The translations under genes were made by a program, and so were the position numbers. A stretch of 64,000 nucleotides of DNA, taken from assembly GCF_015710575.1 (NCBI RefSeq), contig NZ_CP065373.1, forward strand, positions 1,178,001 through 1,242,000, written 5' to 3'. The stretch is from Mycolicibacterium mengxianglii (GTDB lineage: Bacteria; Actinomycetota; Actinomycetes; Mycobacteriales; Mycobacteriaceae). Shown in pieces: positions 51,803 to 61,067 of this stretch; within the stretch, counting starts at the first letter, position 1, and each line of letters begins with the position of its first letter. The notes under the pieces were generated by a model. It saw only the letters and a program-made list of their open reading frames with translations. It was not told the origin of the DNA and did no database searches.

Positions 51803-52993
51803 ATGTCCGGTGGAATGAGTTTCGAGCTGACCGAGGATCAGGCACTGATCCGCAAGTCGGTTGCGGAATTGGCGTCGAAGTTCAACGACCACTACTGGAT
51901 GCAGAAGGACCAAGCGCACGAATTCCCCCAGGAGTTCTACGACGCGATCGCCAAGGGCGGCTGGCTGGGCATGACCATCCCCGAGGAGTACGGCGGGCAC
52001 GGCCTCGGCATCACCGAAGCCACATTGCTCCTCGAGGAGGTGGCACGATCCGGCGGTGCCATGAACGCCGCCAGCGCGATCCACCTGTCGATCTTCGGGA
52101 TGCAACCGGTGGTCAAGCACGGTTCCGACGAACTCAAGGCGCGAACTCTGCCTCGCATCGTCAACGGTGACCTGCACGTGTGCTTCGGCGTCACCGAACC
52201 CGGTGCGGGACTGGACACTTCGCGGATCACCACGTTCGCCAAGCGCGAAGGTGACAGCTACCGGGTCAATGGTCGCAAGGTGTGGATCTCCAAAGCGCTG
52301 GAGTCGGAGAAGATCCTGCTGTTGACCCGCACTGAGTCATCTGACGACCTACGGGCTCGAGGCGCCAAGAAGACCGACGGGATGACGTTGTTCCTGACCG
52401 ATCTCGATCGGGACCATGTCGACATCCGGCCGATCAACAAGATGGGCCGCAACGCGGTGAGTTCCAACGAGGTCTTCATCGATGACCTGATCGTTCCCGT
52501 CGAGGACCGGGTGGGCGAGGAAGGGCAGGGATTCCGGTACATCCTCGACGGCCTCAACCCCGAACGGATGCTGATCGCCGCCGAAGCTCTGGGCATCGGG
52601 CGGGTGGCGTTGGAGAAGGCCGTCAAGTACGGAAACGAACGTGTCGTATTCGACCGGCCGATCGGGATGAACCAGGGGTTGCAGTTTCCCCTCGCGGATT
52701 CGCTGGCGCGCCTGGACGCCGCCGAGCTGGTGCTGCGCAAGGCGACCTGGCTCTATGACAACGGGAAACCCTGTGGGCGCGAGGCCAATACCGCGAAGTA
52801 CCTGTGCGCTGACGCCGGTTTCGGTGCCGCTGACCGGGCACTGCAGTTGCACGGCGGGATGGGCTATGCCGAGGAGTACAACGTGTCCCGCTACTTCCGG
52901 GAGTCGCGACTGATGAAGATCGCGCCGGTCAGTCAGGAGATGATCTTGAACTTCCTCGGTGAGCACGTGCTCGGTCTGCCCCGTAGCTACTGA
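51803..52993 (+). CDS. Acyl-CoA dehydrogenase (full-length)
   Basis: 396 residues, the standard homomeric ACAD length. Signature blocks are CFGVTEPGAGLDTSRITTFA (Leu replaces the usual Ser after GAG), GRKVWISKALESEKILLLTRT, and LQLHGGMGYAEEYNVSRYFRESR. ATG 51803 follows CGAGGAAC. It starts the operon dehydrogenase - SDR - CoA transferase - hydratase - thiolase - dehydrogenase, which looks like a complete beta-oxidation set. Confidence 0.92.
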   Translation: MSGGMSFELTEDQALIRKSVAELASKFNDHYWMQKDQAHEFPQEFYDAIAKGGWLGMTIPEEYGGHGLGITEATLLLEEVARSGGAMNAASAIHLSIFGMQPVVKHGSDELKARTLPRIVNGDLHVCFGVTEPGAGLDTSRITTFAKREGDSYRVNGRKVWISKALESEKILLLTRTESSDDLRARGAKKTDGMTLFLTDLDRDHVDIRPINKMGRNAVSSNEVFIDDLIVPVEDRVGEEGQGFRYILDGLNPERMLIAAEALGIGRVALEKAVKYGNERVVFDRPIGMNQGLQFPLADSLARLDAAELVLRKATWLYDNGKPCGREANTAKYLCADAGFGAADRALQLHGGMGYAEEYNVSRYFRESRLMKIAPVSQEMILNFLGEHVLGLPRSY

Positions 52994-53009
52994 TGATGGA
53001 GATTCACTG

Positions 53010-53780
53010 ATGGCCCAGAGTTCTTATTTCGATCTCACTGGCCGTGCAGCCATGGTGACCGGGGCCGGAGCCGGGGGCGGGATCGGTGCTGCTGTGGCCA
53101 CCGCGCTGGCCCAGGCCGGGGCTGCCGTTCTGGTCACCGACATCAACGGCGATGCCGCGGAGAGCGTCGCCGAAAGCATCCGTGTTGCCGGTGGAAAGGC
53201 CGATAGCTGCGCCCTCGACGTCGGAGACCGCGCCGCTGCCGACGCCGCCGCGGCGCAGGCGGCGGGTCTCGGTGGGGGAGCGCTGCACATCCTGGTCAAC
53301 AACGCCGGGGTCACCGCGCCGGCGATGTTTCCGAAGCTGACCGACGAGACGTTCCGGCTGACCTTCGATGTCCACGTCATGGGCACTTTCCACTGCACGC
53401 AGGCCGCCCTGCCGCACATCCCCACCGACGGCACCGGCCGCGTCATCAATGTCACGTCGTCGGCCGGGATCACCGGGACGCTGGGGCAGGTCAACTACTC
53501 GGCCGCCAAGGCCGGACTGATCGGCTTCACCAAGTCTCTGGCCCGCGAGTTGGCCGCCAAGAACATTCTTGTCAATGCCCTTGCGCCCCTTGCTGCCACA
53601 CCGATGACCGAGACCATCCGCACCAACGAGAAGTTCGCGGCCAACATGATGGCCCGTATCCCGTTGAAGCGCTGGGCTTATCCCGATGAGATAGCCGGTG
53701 CGTTTGTGTTCCTGGCCTCCGATGCCGCCTCGTACATCACGGGTCAGGTGCTGCCCGTCGACGGCGGCATGGTGATGTGA
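53010..53780 (+). CDS. SDR family 3-oxoacyl reductase / hydroxyacyl-CoA dehydrogenase-like
   Basis: 256-residue classical SDR. Cofactor motif VTGAGAGGGIGAAVA has an extra glycine, followed by NNAGVT, the catalytic Ser in VTSSAGITG, and YSAAK. The C-terminal ITGQVLPVDGGMVM is typical of the FabG-like branch. In this operon the natural role is 3-hydroxyacyl-CoA oxidation. The ATG follows the dehydrogenase stop by 16 bases, and the stop overlaps the CoA-transferase GTG. Confidence 0.88.
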   Translation: MAQSSYFDLTGRAAMVTGAGAGGGIGAAVATALAQAGAAVLVTDINGDAAESVAESIRVAGGKADSCALDVGDRAAADAAAAQAAGLGGGALHILVNNAGVTAPAMFPKLTDETFRLTFDVHVMGTFHCTQAALPHIPTDGTGRVINVTSSAGITGTLGQVNYSAAKAGLIGFTKSLARELAAKNILVNALAPLAATPMTETIRTNEKFAANMMARIPLKRWAYPDEIAGAFVFLASDAASYITGQVLPVDGGMVM

Positions 53781-55008
53781 CGGGCATGTCGGGCAAGTTC
53801 GCCCCGCTGGCCGGGGTCACCATCGTCGCGATGGAACAGGCCGTGGCGGCCCCGATGTGCACCCGGGTGCTTGCCGACTTCGGCGCGCGCGTCATCAAGG
53901 TGGAGAATCCCAAAGGGGGGACTTCGCCCGCGATTACGACGACGTGGTGAACGGACCCGGTGGTCTCGCAGCACATTTCGTATGGTGCAACCGCGGCAAG
54001 GAGTCGATCACTCTCAATACCAAATCCCCCGGGGGGATCGACATCCTGCATCGGCTACTCGACCGGGCCGATGCTTTCGTCTCGAACCTCGCACCGGGCG
54101 CCACGGCACGCCTGGGACTCACCGCCGCCGATCTCGCGCAGCGCCATCCAGGCGTCATTCCGGTGGAGATCGACGGGTACGGGCCCGGCGGGCCGATTTC
54201 CCACAAGCGGGCCTATGACCTTCTGGTGCAGGCCGAGTCGGGTTCCTGCGCGGTGACCGGTTACCCGGGCATGCCCGCCAAACCCGGGCCCGCGATGGCC
54301 GACTTCACCACGGGGCTCTATGCCGCCATCTCGATTCTCGCGCTGCTGTTCGGGCGTGGTAACCGGCAGGCCGGCGTCGCTGCGCCTTCGGTGGAACTGA
54401 GCCTGTTCGACGTGATGACCGACGTCATGGGCTATGCGCTGACCTACACCCAGCACTCCGGTATCGATCAGCAACCGCTGGGGGTCGGGTCACCCGCGGT
54501 GGCGCCGTACGGCGCGTTCCCCACCCGCGACGGCCAGACTGTGGTGCTCGGCACCACCAACGACCGCGAATGGCAGCGGGTGGCGCGCGAAATCATCAAC
54601 CGACCTGACCTCGCTGCGGACCCTCGGTTCGCGACGAACTCTGGCCGCTGCGCCCACCGCGACATCCTGGACGAGGCCATCGGAGCGTGGTGCGCCCGGC
54701 ACGATCTCGTCGACATCCAGAAGGTGGCCGATGAAGCCGGGATCGGCAACTCCCGCTACAACGTACCCAGCGAAGTGGTGCGACATCCGCAGTTGACCGC
54801 ACGTGACCGGTGGCGTTCGATCAGCACCCCCAAGGGCGATATCCAGGCGCTGCGGCCACCGCCGGTGATCAGTGGCTTCGATCAACCCATGGGCGCGGTG
54901 CCGGGCCTGGGTGAACACACCGAGGCGATTCTTCGCGAGATCGGCGTGACGCCAGAGCAATTGGCGCAACTCCGGGCCGATGGGGCGATCGGGCCGGCCT
55001 ACGCGTGA
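53777..55008 (+). pseudogene. CaiB/BaiF CoA transferase, interrupted by one-base frameshift
   Basis: From GTG 53777 (overlapping the SDR stop) the frame encodes PLAGVTIVAMEQAVAAPMCTRVLADFGARVIKVENPKGG and then hits a stop at 53948. In the -1 frame the protein continues exactly as the family expects (DFARDYDDVVNGPGG) to 55008, total about 410 residues. The break is in the run of six G at 53915-53920; seven G would restore the gene. Alternatives are a sequencing error, a real mutation, or -1 slippage on AAAGGGGGG. The C-terminal part contains LSLFDVMTDVMGYALTYTQHS. Its stop overlaps the next gene's GTG, as in an intact operon. Confidence 0.85.
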
Positions 55009-55826
55009 CCGACGATCAGGTGCTGCTGAGCCATGACAGCGGTGGCGTGCGCACGCTGACGTTGAACCGGCCGGAACGCAAGAACGCCATCAATCCACAG
55101 TTGTGGGCCGAACTCGCAGACGCGCTGCGCGCCACCGCGCGGGACCGGGACGTGCGCGCGCTGGTGCTCACCGGTGCCGGTGGGGCGTTCTGCTCCGGAG
55201 CCGATATCGGCACCCCCGAGCAGATCCATCCACGGCACAAACTACTGCGGCTCACCGAGGTGGCCCTCGCGCTGCACGAACTCGCGGTGCCGACAATCGC
55301 CAAGGTCGCCGGAGTTGCCGTCGGCGCGGGTTGGAACCTGGCGTTGGGGTGCGATTTCGTGGTCGCGACCCCGGAGTCGCGTTTCTGCCAGATCTTCGCC
55401 AAGCGTGGGTTGTCGGTGGATCTGGGCGGATCCTGGCTGTTGCCGAAACTTGTTGGGCTGCAACAGGCCAAGCGTTTGGTGCTGCTGGCCGACACCATCG
55501 ACGCCGAGGAGGCGCACCGACTCGGGCTGGTCACCTGGGTGCAGCCGGAGGCCGAGATCGACACCTTCGTCACGGCGCTGGCGGGACGGTTGGCCGCCGG
55601 GCCGCCAGTGGCACTGGCCCAGAGCAAGGCGCTGCTCAATGACGGCGCCAACAGCACGTTGCGTGAAGCGTTGGCCAATGAGGCACGCGCGCAGCCCGGC
55701 AACTTCGCCACCACTGACGCCGGCGAGGCGTATGCGGCCTTCGCCGTGAAGCGGGAGCCGTCGTTCACGGGCGGCTGGGCGGTACCGGGACCGGTCACCG
55801 ACCGGTCGCACAGAAACGAGAAGTGA
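55005..55826 (+). CDS. Enoyl-CoA hydratase/isomerase
   Basis: 273-residue crotonase-fold enzyme. N-terminal LTLNRPERKNAINPQLW, oxyanion-hole blocks GAGGAFCSGADIGTPEQ and VAGVAVGAGWNLALGCDFV. The active-site region reads FAKRGLSVDLGGSWLLPKLVG; the second acidic residue appears as Asp in LSVDLGGS. GTG 55005 overlaps the CoA-transferase stop. It likely hydrates the enoyl-CoA made by a neighbouring dehydrogenase. Confidence 0.9.
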   Translation: MTDDQVLLSHDSGGVRTLTLNRPERKNAINPQLWAELADALRATARDRDVRALVLTGAGGAFCSGADIGTPEQIHPRHKLLRLTEVALALHELAVPTIAKVAGVAVGAGWNLALGCDFVVATPESRFCQIFAKRGLSVDLGGSWLLPKLVGLQQAKRLVLLADTIDAEEAHRLGLVTWVQPEAEIDTFVTALAGRLAAGPPVALAQSKALLNDGANSTLREALANEARAQPGNFATTDAGEAYAAFAVKREPSFTGGWAVPGPVTDRSHRNEK

Positions 55827-55831
55827 GGAAC

Positions 55832-56979
55832 ATGATGCGGGAAACGGTCATCGTCGGTGCGGTGCGTACGCCGGTCGGCAAGCGCAATGGCGGGCTGGCC
55901 GGGCAGCACGCGGCTGATCTGTCGGCGGTGGTGCTCAACGAATTGGCGGCCCGCACAGGAATCGACCTCGAGATCGTCGACGATGTTGTATGGGGTTGTG
56001 TCTCGCAGGTCGGGGACCAGTCGAGCAATATCGGTCGGTTCGCGGTGCTGGCGGCGGGGTGGCCGGAAAGCATTCCCGGCACCACCGTCAACCGGGCTTG
56101 TGGATCGAGCCAGCAGGCGTTGGACTTCGCTGTGCACGCCGTGATGTCAGGGCAGCAGGACGTGGTGGTGGCCGGCGGCGTCGAGGTGATGAGCCGGGTG
56201 CCGCTGGGCTCGGCGAGAGCCTCCGGTATGCCGTACGGGCCGAAAGTGCTTGCCCGATACGACGATTTCTCGTTCAACCAGGGGATCTCCGCGGAGCTCA
56301 TCGCCCAGAAGTGGGGCCTGTCGCGCACCCAGCTCGACGAGTTCTCGGCCCGTTCGCATGAGCGTGCCGCAGCGGCACTCGACAGCGGCGCCTTCGAAGA
56401 CCAAATCGTGTTCGTGTCCACCGAAGTTGGCGCCGTCACCGCTGACGAAGGCGTTCGCCGCGGCACCACAGTGGAGAAGCTGGCGGGCCTGAAGCCGGCA
56501 TTCCTGGACGACGGCATGATCCATGCCGGCAACTCCTCGCAGATCTCCGACGGCGCTGCGGCGCTGTTGGTGATGACCGCCGAGAAGGCGCGGTCGCTGG
56601 GGCTCACACCGTTGGTGCGCTACGTCGCCGGTGTCGTGACGGGCGCGGATCCAGTGTTGATGCTGACCGGTCCGATTCCGGCCACCGCGAAGCTGCTCGC
56701 CAAAGCCGCTGTCGGCGTTGACGATATCGGGGTTTTCGAGGTCAACGAGGCATTCGCGTCGGTGCCGTTGGCCTGGCAGGCCGAGACCGGAGCCGATCCG
56801 GCGAAGCTGAACCCCCTGGGGGCGCCATCGCTCTGGGGCATCCGTTGGGCGCCTCCGGCGCGGTGTTGATGACTCGGATGATTCATCATATGCGCGACAA
56901 CAACATTCGCTACGGACTACAGACCATGTGTGAGGGCGGCGGCACTGCCAACGCCACCCTGGTCGAGCTCGTCAACTAG
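55832..56979 (+). pseudogene. Acetyl-CoA acetyltransferase (thiolase), C-terminus frameshifted
   Basis: From ATG 55832 a typical thiolase reads through the acylated Cys in NRACGSSQQALDFA, DDGMIHAGNSSQISDGAAALLV and FEVNEAFASVPLAWQ to about 56815. The frame then goes out of register and stops at 56869. In the -1 frame the missing end is intact: the His-bearing GHPLGASGA motif and the active-site Cys in MCEGGG, ending at TAG 56979. The run of five G at 56817-56821 would need one more G. Restored length is about 382 residues, normal for a thiolase. As written it lacks the catalytic His and second Cys. Confidence 0.88.
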
Positions 56980-56992
56980 CAGGGAGCCTCAG

Positions 56993-58141
56993 ATGCGTCG
57001 AGACCTGTTCACCGAGGACCACGAAGCCTTCCGGCAGCTGGCGAAGGATTTCATCGAAAAAGAGGTGGTGCCGGACTACCCGCTGTGGGAGAAGGCGGGC
57101 CGGATGCCGCGGCCGGCGTTCGAGAAGCTGGGATCTCTGGGCATGATGGGGATGGCGATCCCGGAGGAGTACGGCGGCAGCGGCCAGCCGGACTATCGCT
57201 ACAACGTCGTGCTCCAAGAGGAGGCGGCGCGGGCGCTGGTCACGTTGTCGACGGTGCGCACCCAACTCGAGGTGATCCTGCCGTACTTCCTGCACTACGC
57301 CAAAGACGAGCAACGCCGCCGCTGGTTCCCGGGTCTGGCCGCCGGTACGTTGTTGACCGCGGTCGCCATGACCGAGCCGGGTACCGGATCAGATCTGGCC
57401 GGGGTGCGTACCACTGCGGTGCGTGATGGGGACACCTACGTCGTCAACGGGGCGAAGACGTTCATCACCGGAGGCATGCAGGCAGACCTCGTCGTGGTGG
57501 TGGCCCGCACGTCGACCGATCCGGACAACCGTCGGAAGGGACTGTCCTTGTTGGTGGTCGAGGACGGTATGCCGGGTTTCACCCGCGGTCGCGAGCTCGA
57601 CAAGATGGGCTGCAAGGTGCAGGACACCGCAGAGCTGTCGTTCGTCGATGTGCGGGTGCCTGCGGTCAACCTGTTGGGTGAGGAAGGGGAAGCGTTCAGC
57701 TATCTCGGCCACAACCTGGCTCAGGAGCGGCTGACGGTTGCGGTGGGTTCGGTCGCGCAGGCCCGCTCGGCGATCGCCGCGGCCATCGACTACACCAAGG
57801 ACCGCAAGGCCTTCGGGGCGCCGGTGGCCTCCTTTCAGAACACGAAATTTGAGCTGGCCGCCTGCTCGACCGAGGTGGAAGCCGCTCAGGCGATGCTGGA
57901 TCGGGCGGTCGCGCTCCACGTCGAGGGGGAGTTGTCAGGGTCCGATGCCGCGCGGGTCAAGCTGTTCTGCACCGAGATGCAGGCCCGTGTGGTGGACCGC
58001 TGCCTGCAGCTCTTCGGCGGTTACGGCTACATGATGGAGTATCCGATCGCCCGCCTGTACACCGATGCGCGGGTGGCCCGGATTTATGCCGGTACCAGCG
58101 AGGTGATGAAGGTGATCATCGCCAAGTCATTGGGTCTCTGA
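56993..58141 (+). CDS. Acyl-CoA dehydrogenase (full-length)
   Basis: 382 residues with all ACAD blocks: AVAMTEPGTGSDLAGVRTTAV, GAKTFITGGMQADLVVVVART, DRKAFGAPVASFQNTKFELA and the C-terminal YAGTSEVMKVIIAKSLGL, which resembles long-chain or short-branched acyl-CoA dehydrogenases. ATG 56993 has AGGGAG upstream. Last gene of the beta-oxidation operon that begins at 51803. Confidence 0.92.
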   Translation: MRRDLFTEDHEAFRQLAKDFIEKEVVPDYPLWEKAGRMPRPAFEKLGSLGMMGMAIPEEYGGSGQPDYRYNVVLQEEAARALVTLSTVRTQLEVILPYFLHYAKDEQRRRWFPGLAAGTLLTAVAMTEPGTGSDLAGVRTTAVRDGDTYVVNGAKTFITGGMQADLVVVVARTSTDPDNRRKGLSLLVVEDGMPGFTRGRELDKMGCKVQDTAELSFVDVRVPAVNLLGEEGEAFSYLGHNLAQERLTVAVGSVAQARSAIAAAIDYTKDRKAFGAPVASFQNTKFELAACSTEVEAAQAMLDRAVALHVEGELSGSDAARVKLFCTEMQARVVDRCLQLFGGYGYMMEYPIARLYTDARVARIYAGTSEVMKVIIAKSLGL

Positions 58142-58289
58142 CGGCCCGCTGAGCTCGGCTCCTTTACTCAGCTCCGACGCTCTTCGCCGAATCCGGCGTG
58201 CGTCTGCCTGTTCGCCGCTAACCTCGTGCGCAGTGCCTGTGACGGGCATTTCAAACATATTTTCAATGAGACCCTTGTCACATCCGCCC

Positions 58290-58321
58290 AACCAACCTAC
58301 TGTGTGTTCACTAGGTTGGTT
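58290..58321. promoter_or_regulatory. Inverted repeat upstream of the second TetR gene
   Basis: AACCAACCTA (58290-58299) and TAGGTTGGTT (58312-58321) are exact inverted arms around 12 bases. They lie 18 bases before the TetR start. Likely autoregulatory operator, distinct from the GAGAAT motif. Confidence 0.65.
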
Positions 58322-58338
58322 TACACAGCAGAGAGCAA

Positions 58339-58998
58339 GTGTCAGCGATGACTTCACCTGCAACCGCGGGCCCGCCGCCGGGCCCCCCGCCGGGCTCGGC
58401 GCCGCGGCCTTACGCGTCGCTGTTCGCCAAGGGCGACGACCGCAAACAGCGGATTCTGACCGTCGCGTTGCGCCTGCTCACCCGAAACGGGTGGCGCAAC
58501 ACGACCCTGGCCCAGATCGCCAAGGAGGCGGGCGTCAGCCCCGCAGGTCTGCTCCACCATTTCGAGTCCAAGGAGCAGCTGCTCCACGCGGTGGTCGATG
58601 CGCGTGATGCGGACGACGACGCACACGCTGACCGGTCCGGCGATCTGATCGAAGAGATCGCCCGGGTCGGTGAGCGCATCACCCGCGCCCCTCAACTGGT
58701 CGGAACCTTCGCGGTTCTGCTGATCGAAAACCTGATGCCCGATGCGCCGCTGCACGATCGCCTGCTGCTGCGGCACCAGGCGGCCACGGACATCGTCGCC
58801 GAACTGATAAGGCGGGGCCAGATCTCTGGCCGGTACCGCAATGACTTCGACCCAGCTCTCAAAGCGGTGCAGATCGTGTCCCTCGTCAACGGATTGGAAA
58901 TCTCATGGCTACTCGACCCGTCAATTCCCTTTCAGGAGACGATGCAGGAGTACGCGCAGTCGCTGGCGCGGGAGTTCGCCCCGGTCGCACCATCGTGA
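58339..58998 (+). CDS. TetR-family regulator
   Basis: 219 residues from GTG 58339 (ATG 58348 is the alternative; GAGAG precedes both). A Pro/Gly-rich tail leads into the HTH at about residues 36-80 (RILTVALRLLTRNGWRNTTLAQIAKEAGVSPAGLLHHF), then a helical ligand domain. It overlaps the next gene by four bases (GTGA). It probably represses itself through the inverted repeat at 58290, and may control the nearby P450/ferredoxin or thiolase operon; targets are unproven. Confidence 0.87.
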   Translation: MSAMTSPATAGPPPGPPPGSAPRPYASLFAKGDDRKQRILTVALRLLTRNGWRNTTLAQIAKEAGVSPAGLLHHFESKEQLLHAVVDARDADDDAHADRSGDLIEEIARVGERITRAPQLVGTFAVLLIENLMPDAPLHDRLLLRHQAATDIVAELIRRGQISGRYRNDFDPALKAVQIVSLVNGLEISWLLDPSIPFQETMQEYAQSLAREFAPVAPS

Positions 58999-59501
58999 GG
59001 TACCGGCTGGATGTCATCGCCACCGATGTCGTCGAAGTGGTGCAGTACGCGGGCGGCTGGTTGTTCGACCGGGCGATGGCGGGCTGGGATGTGACGGTGC
59101 TGATGAACGGCACCGGTTACGACCCGTTGCCGCTGCAGATCCTGGGCGCCGAGGTTCTCGACCTCGAGGCCGCCATTGAGATGGACTCGCGCCGGCCCAG
59201 GCCTGACGCCCTTGCGGTGGCCACCGACGCCTACGGCCGGGACAGCCGGGTGCAGCAGGGGGTGCGGCTGGCGCTCGACAGCGGTCACACCGAGGTGACG
59301 CTGTGGGGGCAGGCCTGGCCCGCCGAGCTGGCGAGTACCGGTTCGGTCGAGCATCGGCTCAGCGTGGCGGCCCGGGCGTTCAAGGCCAGGGCGTTGGCGG
59401 CCGTGGCTCAACCGGTCGAATCCATCTCCGGTGTCGAGGTTTTCCGCAGCGGCACGCATTCCTGTTGCCCTGTCGTTGCCGATCTCGTCCCCGCCAGCTG
59501 A
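58995..59501 (+). CDS. Hypothetical protein co-transcribed with TetR regulator
   Basis: 168 residues, family not recognised. It begins RYRLDVIATDVVEVVQYAGGWLFDRAMAGWDVTVL and contains LDSGHTEVTLWGQAWPAELAS and a C-terminal Cys-Cys pair (THSCCPVVADL). It may be a soluble alpha/beta protein. The GTG start overlaps the TetR stop, so the two are translated together, which hints at a regulatory or sensor role. Convergent with the ferredoxin gene. Confidence 0.68.
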   Translation: MRYRLDVIATDVVEVVQYAGGWLFDRAMAGWDVTVLMNGTGYDPLPLQILGAEVLDLEAAIEMDSRRPRPDALAVATDAYGRDSRVQQGVRLALDSGHTEVTLWGQAWPAELASTGSVEHRLSVAARAFKARALAAVAQPVESISGVEVFRSGTHSCCPVVADLVPAS

Positions 59502-59515
59502 AACTCCACAAACCC

Positions 59516-59710
59516 CTAGTCTCTGATGAAGATTGCCTGCCGTGGACACTGCCGCACGGCTTCGCGGATCTGCTGCTCGTTCTCCGGGGTCACCTCGTCC
59601 TGGAGCACATGCAGGTAGTCCTCGTCGTCGAGATCGAACACCTCGGGGATGACACCCATGCAGACGCCGTTGCTCTCGCAGAGGCCGAAGTCCACTTCCA
59701 CCTTGCTCAT
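59516..59710 (-). CDS. [3Fe-4S]-type ferredoxin, P450 partner
   Basis: 64 residues. Cluster ligands are Cys11 and Cys17 (CESNGVC) and Cys55 (QCP), with Asn14 at the variable position where a fourth cysteine would sit. This is the small mycobacterial ferredoxin type that feeds electrons to cytochromes P450. It lies 17 bases downstream of the P450 gene. The open frame to 59803 is too long for the family; ATG 59710 is chosen. Confidence 0.92.
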   Translation of the reverse strand: MSKVEVDFGLCESNGVCMGVIPEVFDLDDEDYLHVLQDEVTPENEQQIREAVRQCPRQAIFIRD

Positions 59711-59727
59711 TCGAAGGCCACGCCTCT

Positions 59728-60930
59728 CTACCTCAGCACCTTGACCGGCACGTGCGAATAGCCGGAGACGTTCTGCATCGTGACTCGCTGGAGACCATCC
59801 CATTTCACTTCGTAACGCGGCATGAAGTCCAGCAGGTGCTCGAGGGCGACGACGCTCTCCATTCGCGCCAGTGCCGCACCGAGGCAGCTGTGGATGCCGT
59901 ACCCCAGGCCCAGGTTCTGCGCTTCGGTGCGGTCGCGCTCGATGTCGAACTTCTCGGCGTTGGTGAACGCCCGCGGATCCCGGTTGGCCGCGGCTTTCAT
60001 CAGGAAGACCGCTTTGCCGGCCGGGATGGTGCCGCTGGGCACGTGAGCGTCCTTGAGGGTGTAGCGGACGTTGTACTGCACGGGGCCCACGTAGCGCAGC
60101 AGCTCCTCGACCGCGGCGGGCACTTTGCTCCGGTCATCGAGCAGTAGCTGCCACTGATCGGGGTTCTCGGCGAACGTCACCACCGCACTGCCGATCAGCT
60201 TGGTCACCGTCTCGGCCCCAGCCCCGCCCAGAAGTGTTGCGAAGCCGGTGATCTCGAGATCATCCAGCTTGTGCAGCTGACCATCCTCGCGCGGGATCTC
60301 GGCGGTGATCAGGCGGCTGATCATGTCGTCCTGCGGGTTGGCGCGACGCTCCTGGACCAGCTGGAAGTAATACATCGCCGTGTCCATGACGGCCTGCATC
60401 CCGGCTTCGTTGAACGTGATCTGCCCGGGCTCGCGATGCAGCGAGGCGTCGATCCAGTGGCGCACCTGCTGGCGGTAGTCCTCAGGGACACCGGCCATCT
60501 GGGTGATGACCTCGACCGGGAAGGGCCCCGAGAAATCCTGAACGACGTCGAACTCGTCGGAGTCGATCTTGCCGAGGTAGTGGGTGATCAGCTCGACGAC
60601 GGCATCCTTCTGGGACTGTACGGCCCGCGGAGTGAATGCCTTGTTGAGCAGGCTGCGCAGGTGGCGGTGGTCCGGCGGATCCATGAAGATGATGGATTTC
60701 TGTGGCAGTTCCCCCGACTGGACCATGTGCAGGTCGCAACCGCGCGACGACGAGAACGACTCGTGGTCTTTGAGTGCCGCGGCGACATCCTGGTGCCGGG
60801 TCAGCGCATAGAAGTCGCGTTCCTCGTCGTAATAGACGGGCGCCTCGTCCTGCATCCGCTTGTAGATGTCGAAGGGGTATGCGAAGTACTCCGCGGAAAA
60901 CGGGTCGAAGACAACTTTGGGCTTGGTCAT
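59728..60930 (-). CDS. Cytochrome P450
   Basis: 400-residue soluble bacterial P450. The haem ligand is Cys349 in LGYGIHSCLG, where Leu replaces the usual Phe of FxxGxHxC. The I-helix oxygen-activation segment is GGAGAETVTK, and the K-helix ExxR is in EELLRYVGP. It probably hydroxylates an alicyclic, terpenoid or steroid-like substrate of the island, with the adjacent [3Fe-4S] ferredoxin as electron donor. Preceded by an inverted repeat at 60983. I do not assign a CYP number. Confidence 0.93.
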   Translation of the reverse strand: MTKPKVVFDPFSAEYFAYPFDIYKRMQDEAPVYYDEERDFYALTRHQDVAAALKDHESFSSSRGCDLHMVQSGELPQKSIIFMDPPDHRHLRSLLNKAFTPRAVQSQKDAVVELITHYLGKIDSDEFDVVQDFSGPFPVEVITQMAGVPEDYRQQVRHWIDASLHREPGQITFNEAGMQAVMDTAMYYFQLVQERRANPQDDMISRLITAEIPREDGQLHKLDDLEITGFATLLGGAGAETVTKLIGSAVVTFAENPDQWQLLLDDRSKVPAAVEELLRYVGPVQYNVRYTLKDAHVPSGTIPAGKAVFLMKAAANRDPRAFTNAEKFDIERDRTEAQNLGLGYGIHSCLGAALARMESVVALEHLLDFMPRYEVKWDGLQRVTMQNVSGYSHVPVKVLR

Positions 60931-60982
60931 GGCGTTTCTCCTCCGTGACGCCTGGGCTGGCGCAAAGTTACGAAAGGCGGCT

Positions 60983-61003
60983 CAACTGTAACGGTAACAG
61001 TTG
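60983..61003. promoter_or_regulatory. Palindromic operator upstream of the P450 gene
   Basis: A 21-base palindrome with arms CAACTGTAAC and GTAACAGTTG around a central G; one pair mismatches. It lies 53 bases upstream of the P450 ATG. It is unlike the GAGAAT motif and the 58290 repeat, so another regulator may be involved. Confidence 0.6.
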
Positions 61004-61067
61004 GCCGAATCGTTGGGCGTGCAATAGAGATTTCCGGTCTCGTTTTTCCGCCCGGTTCCTCGACGGC

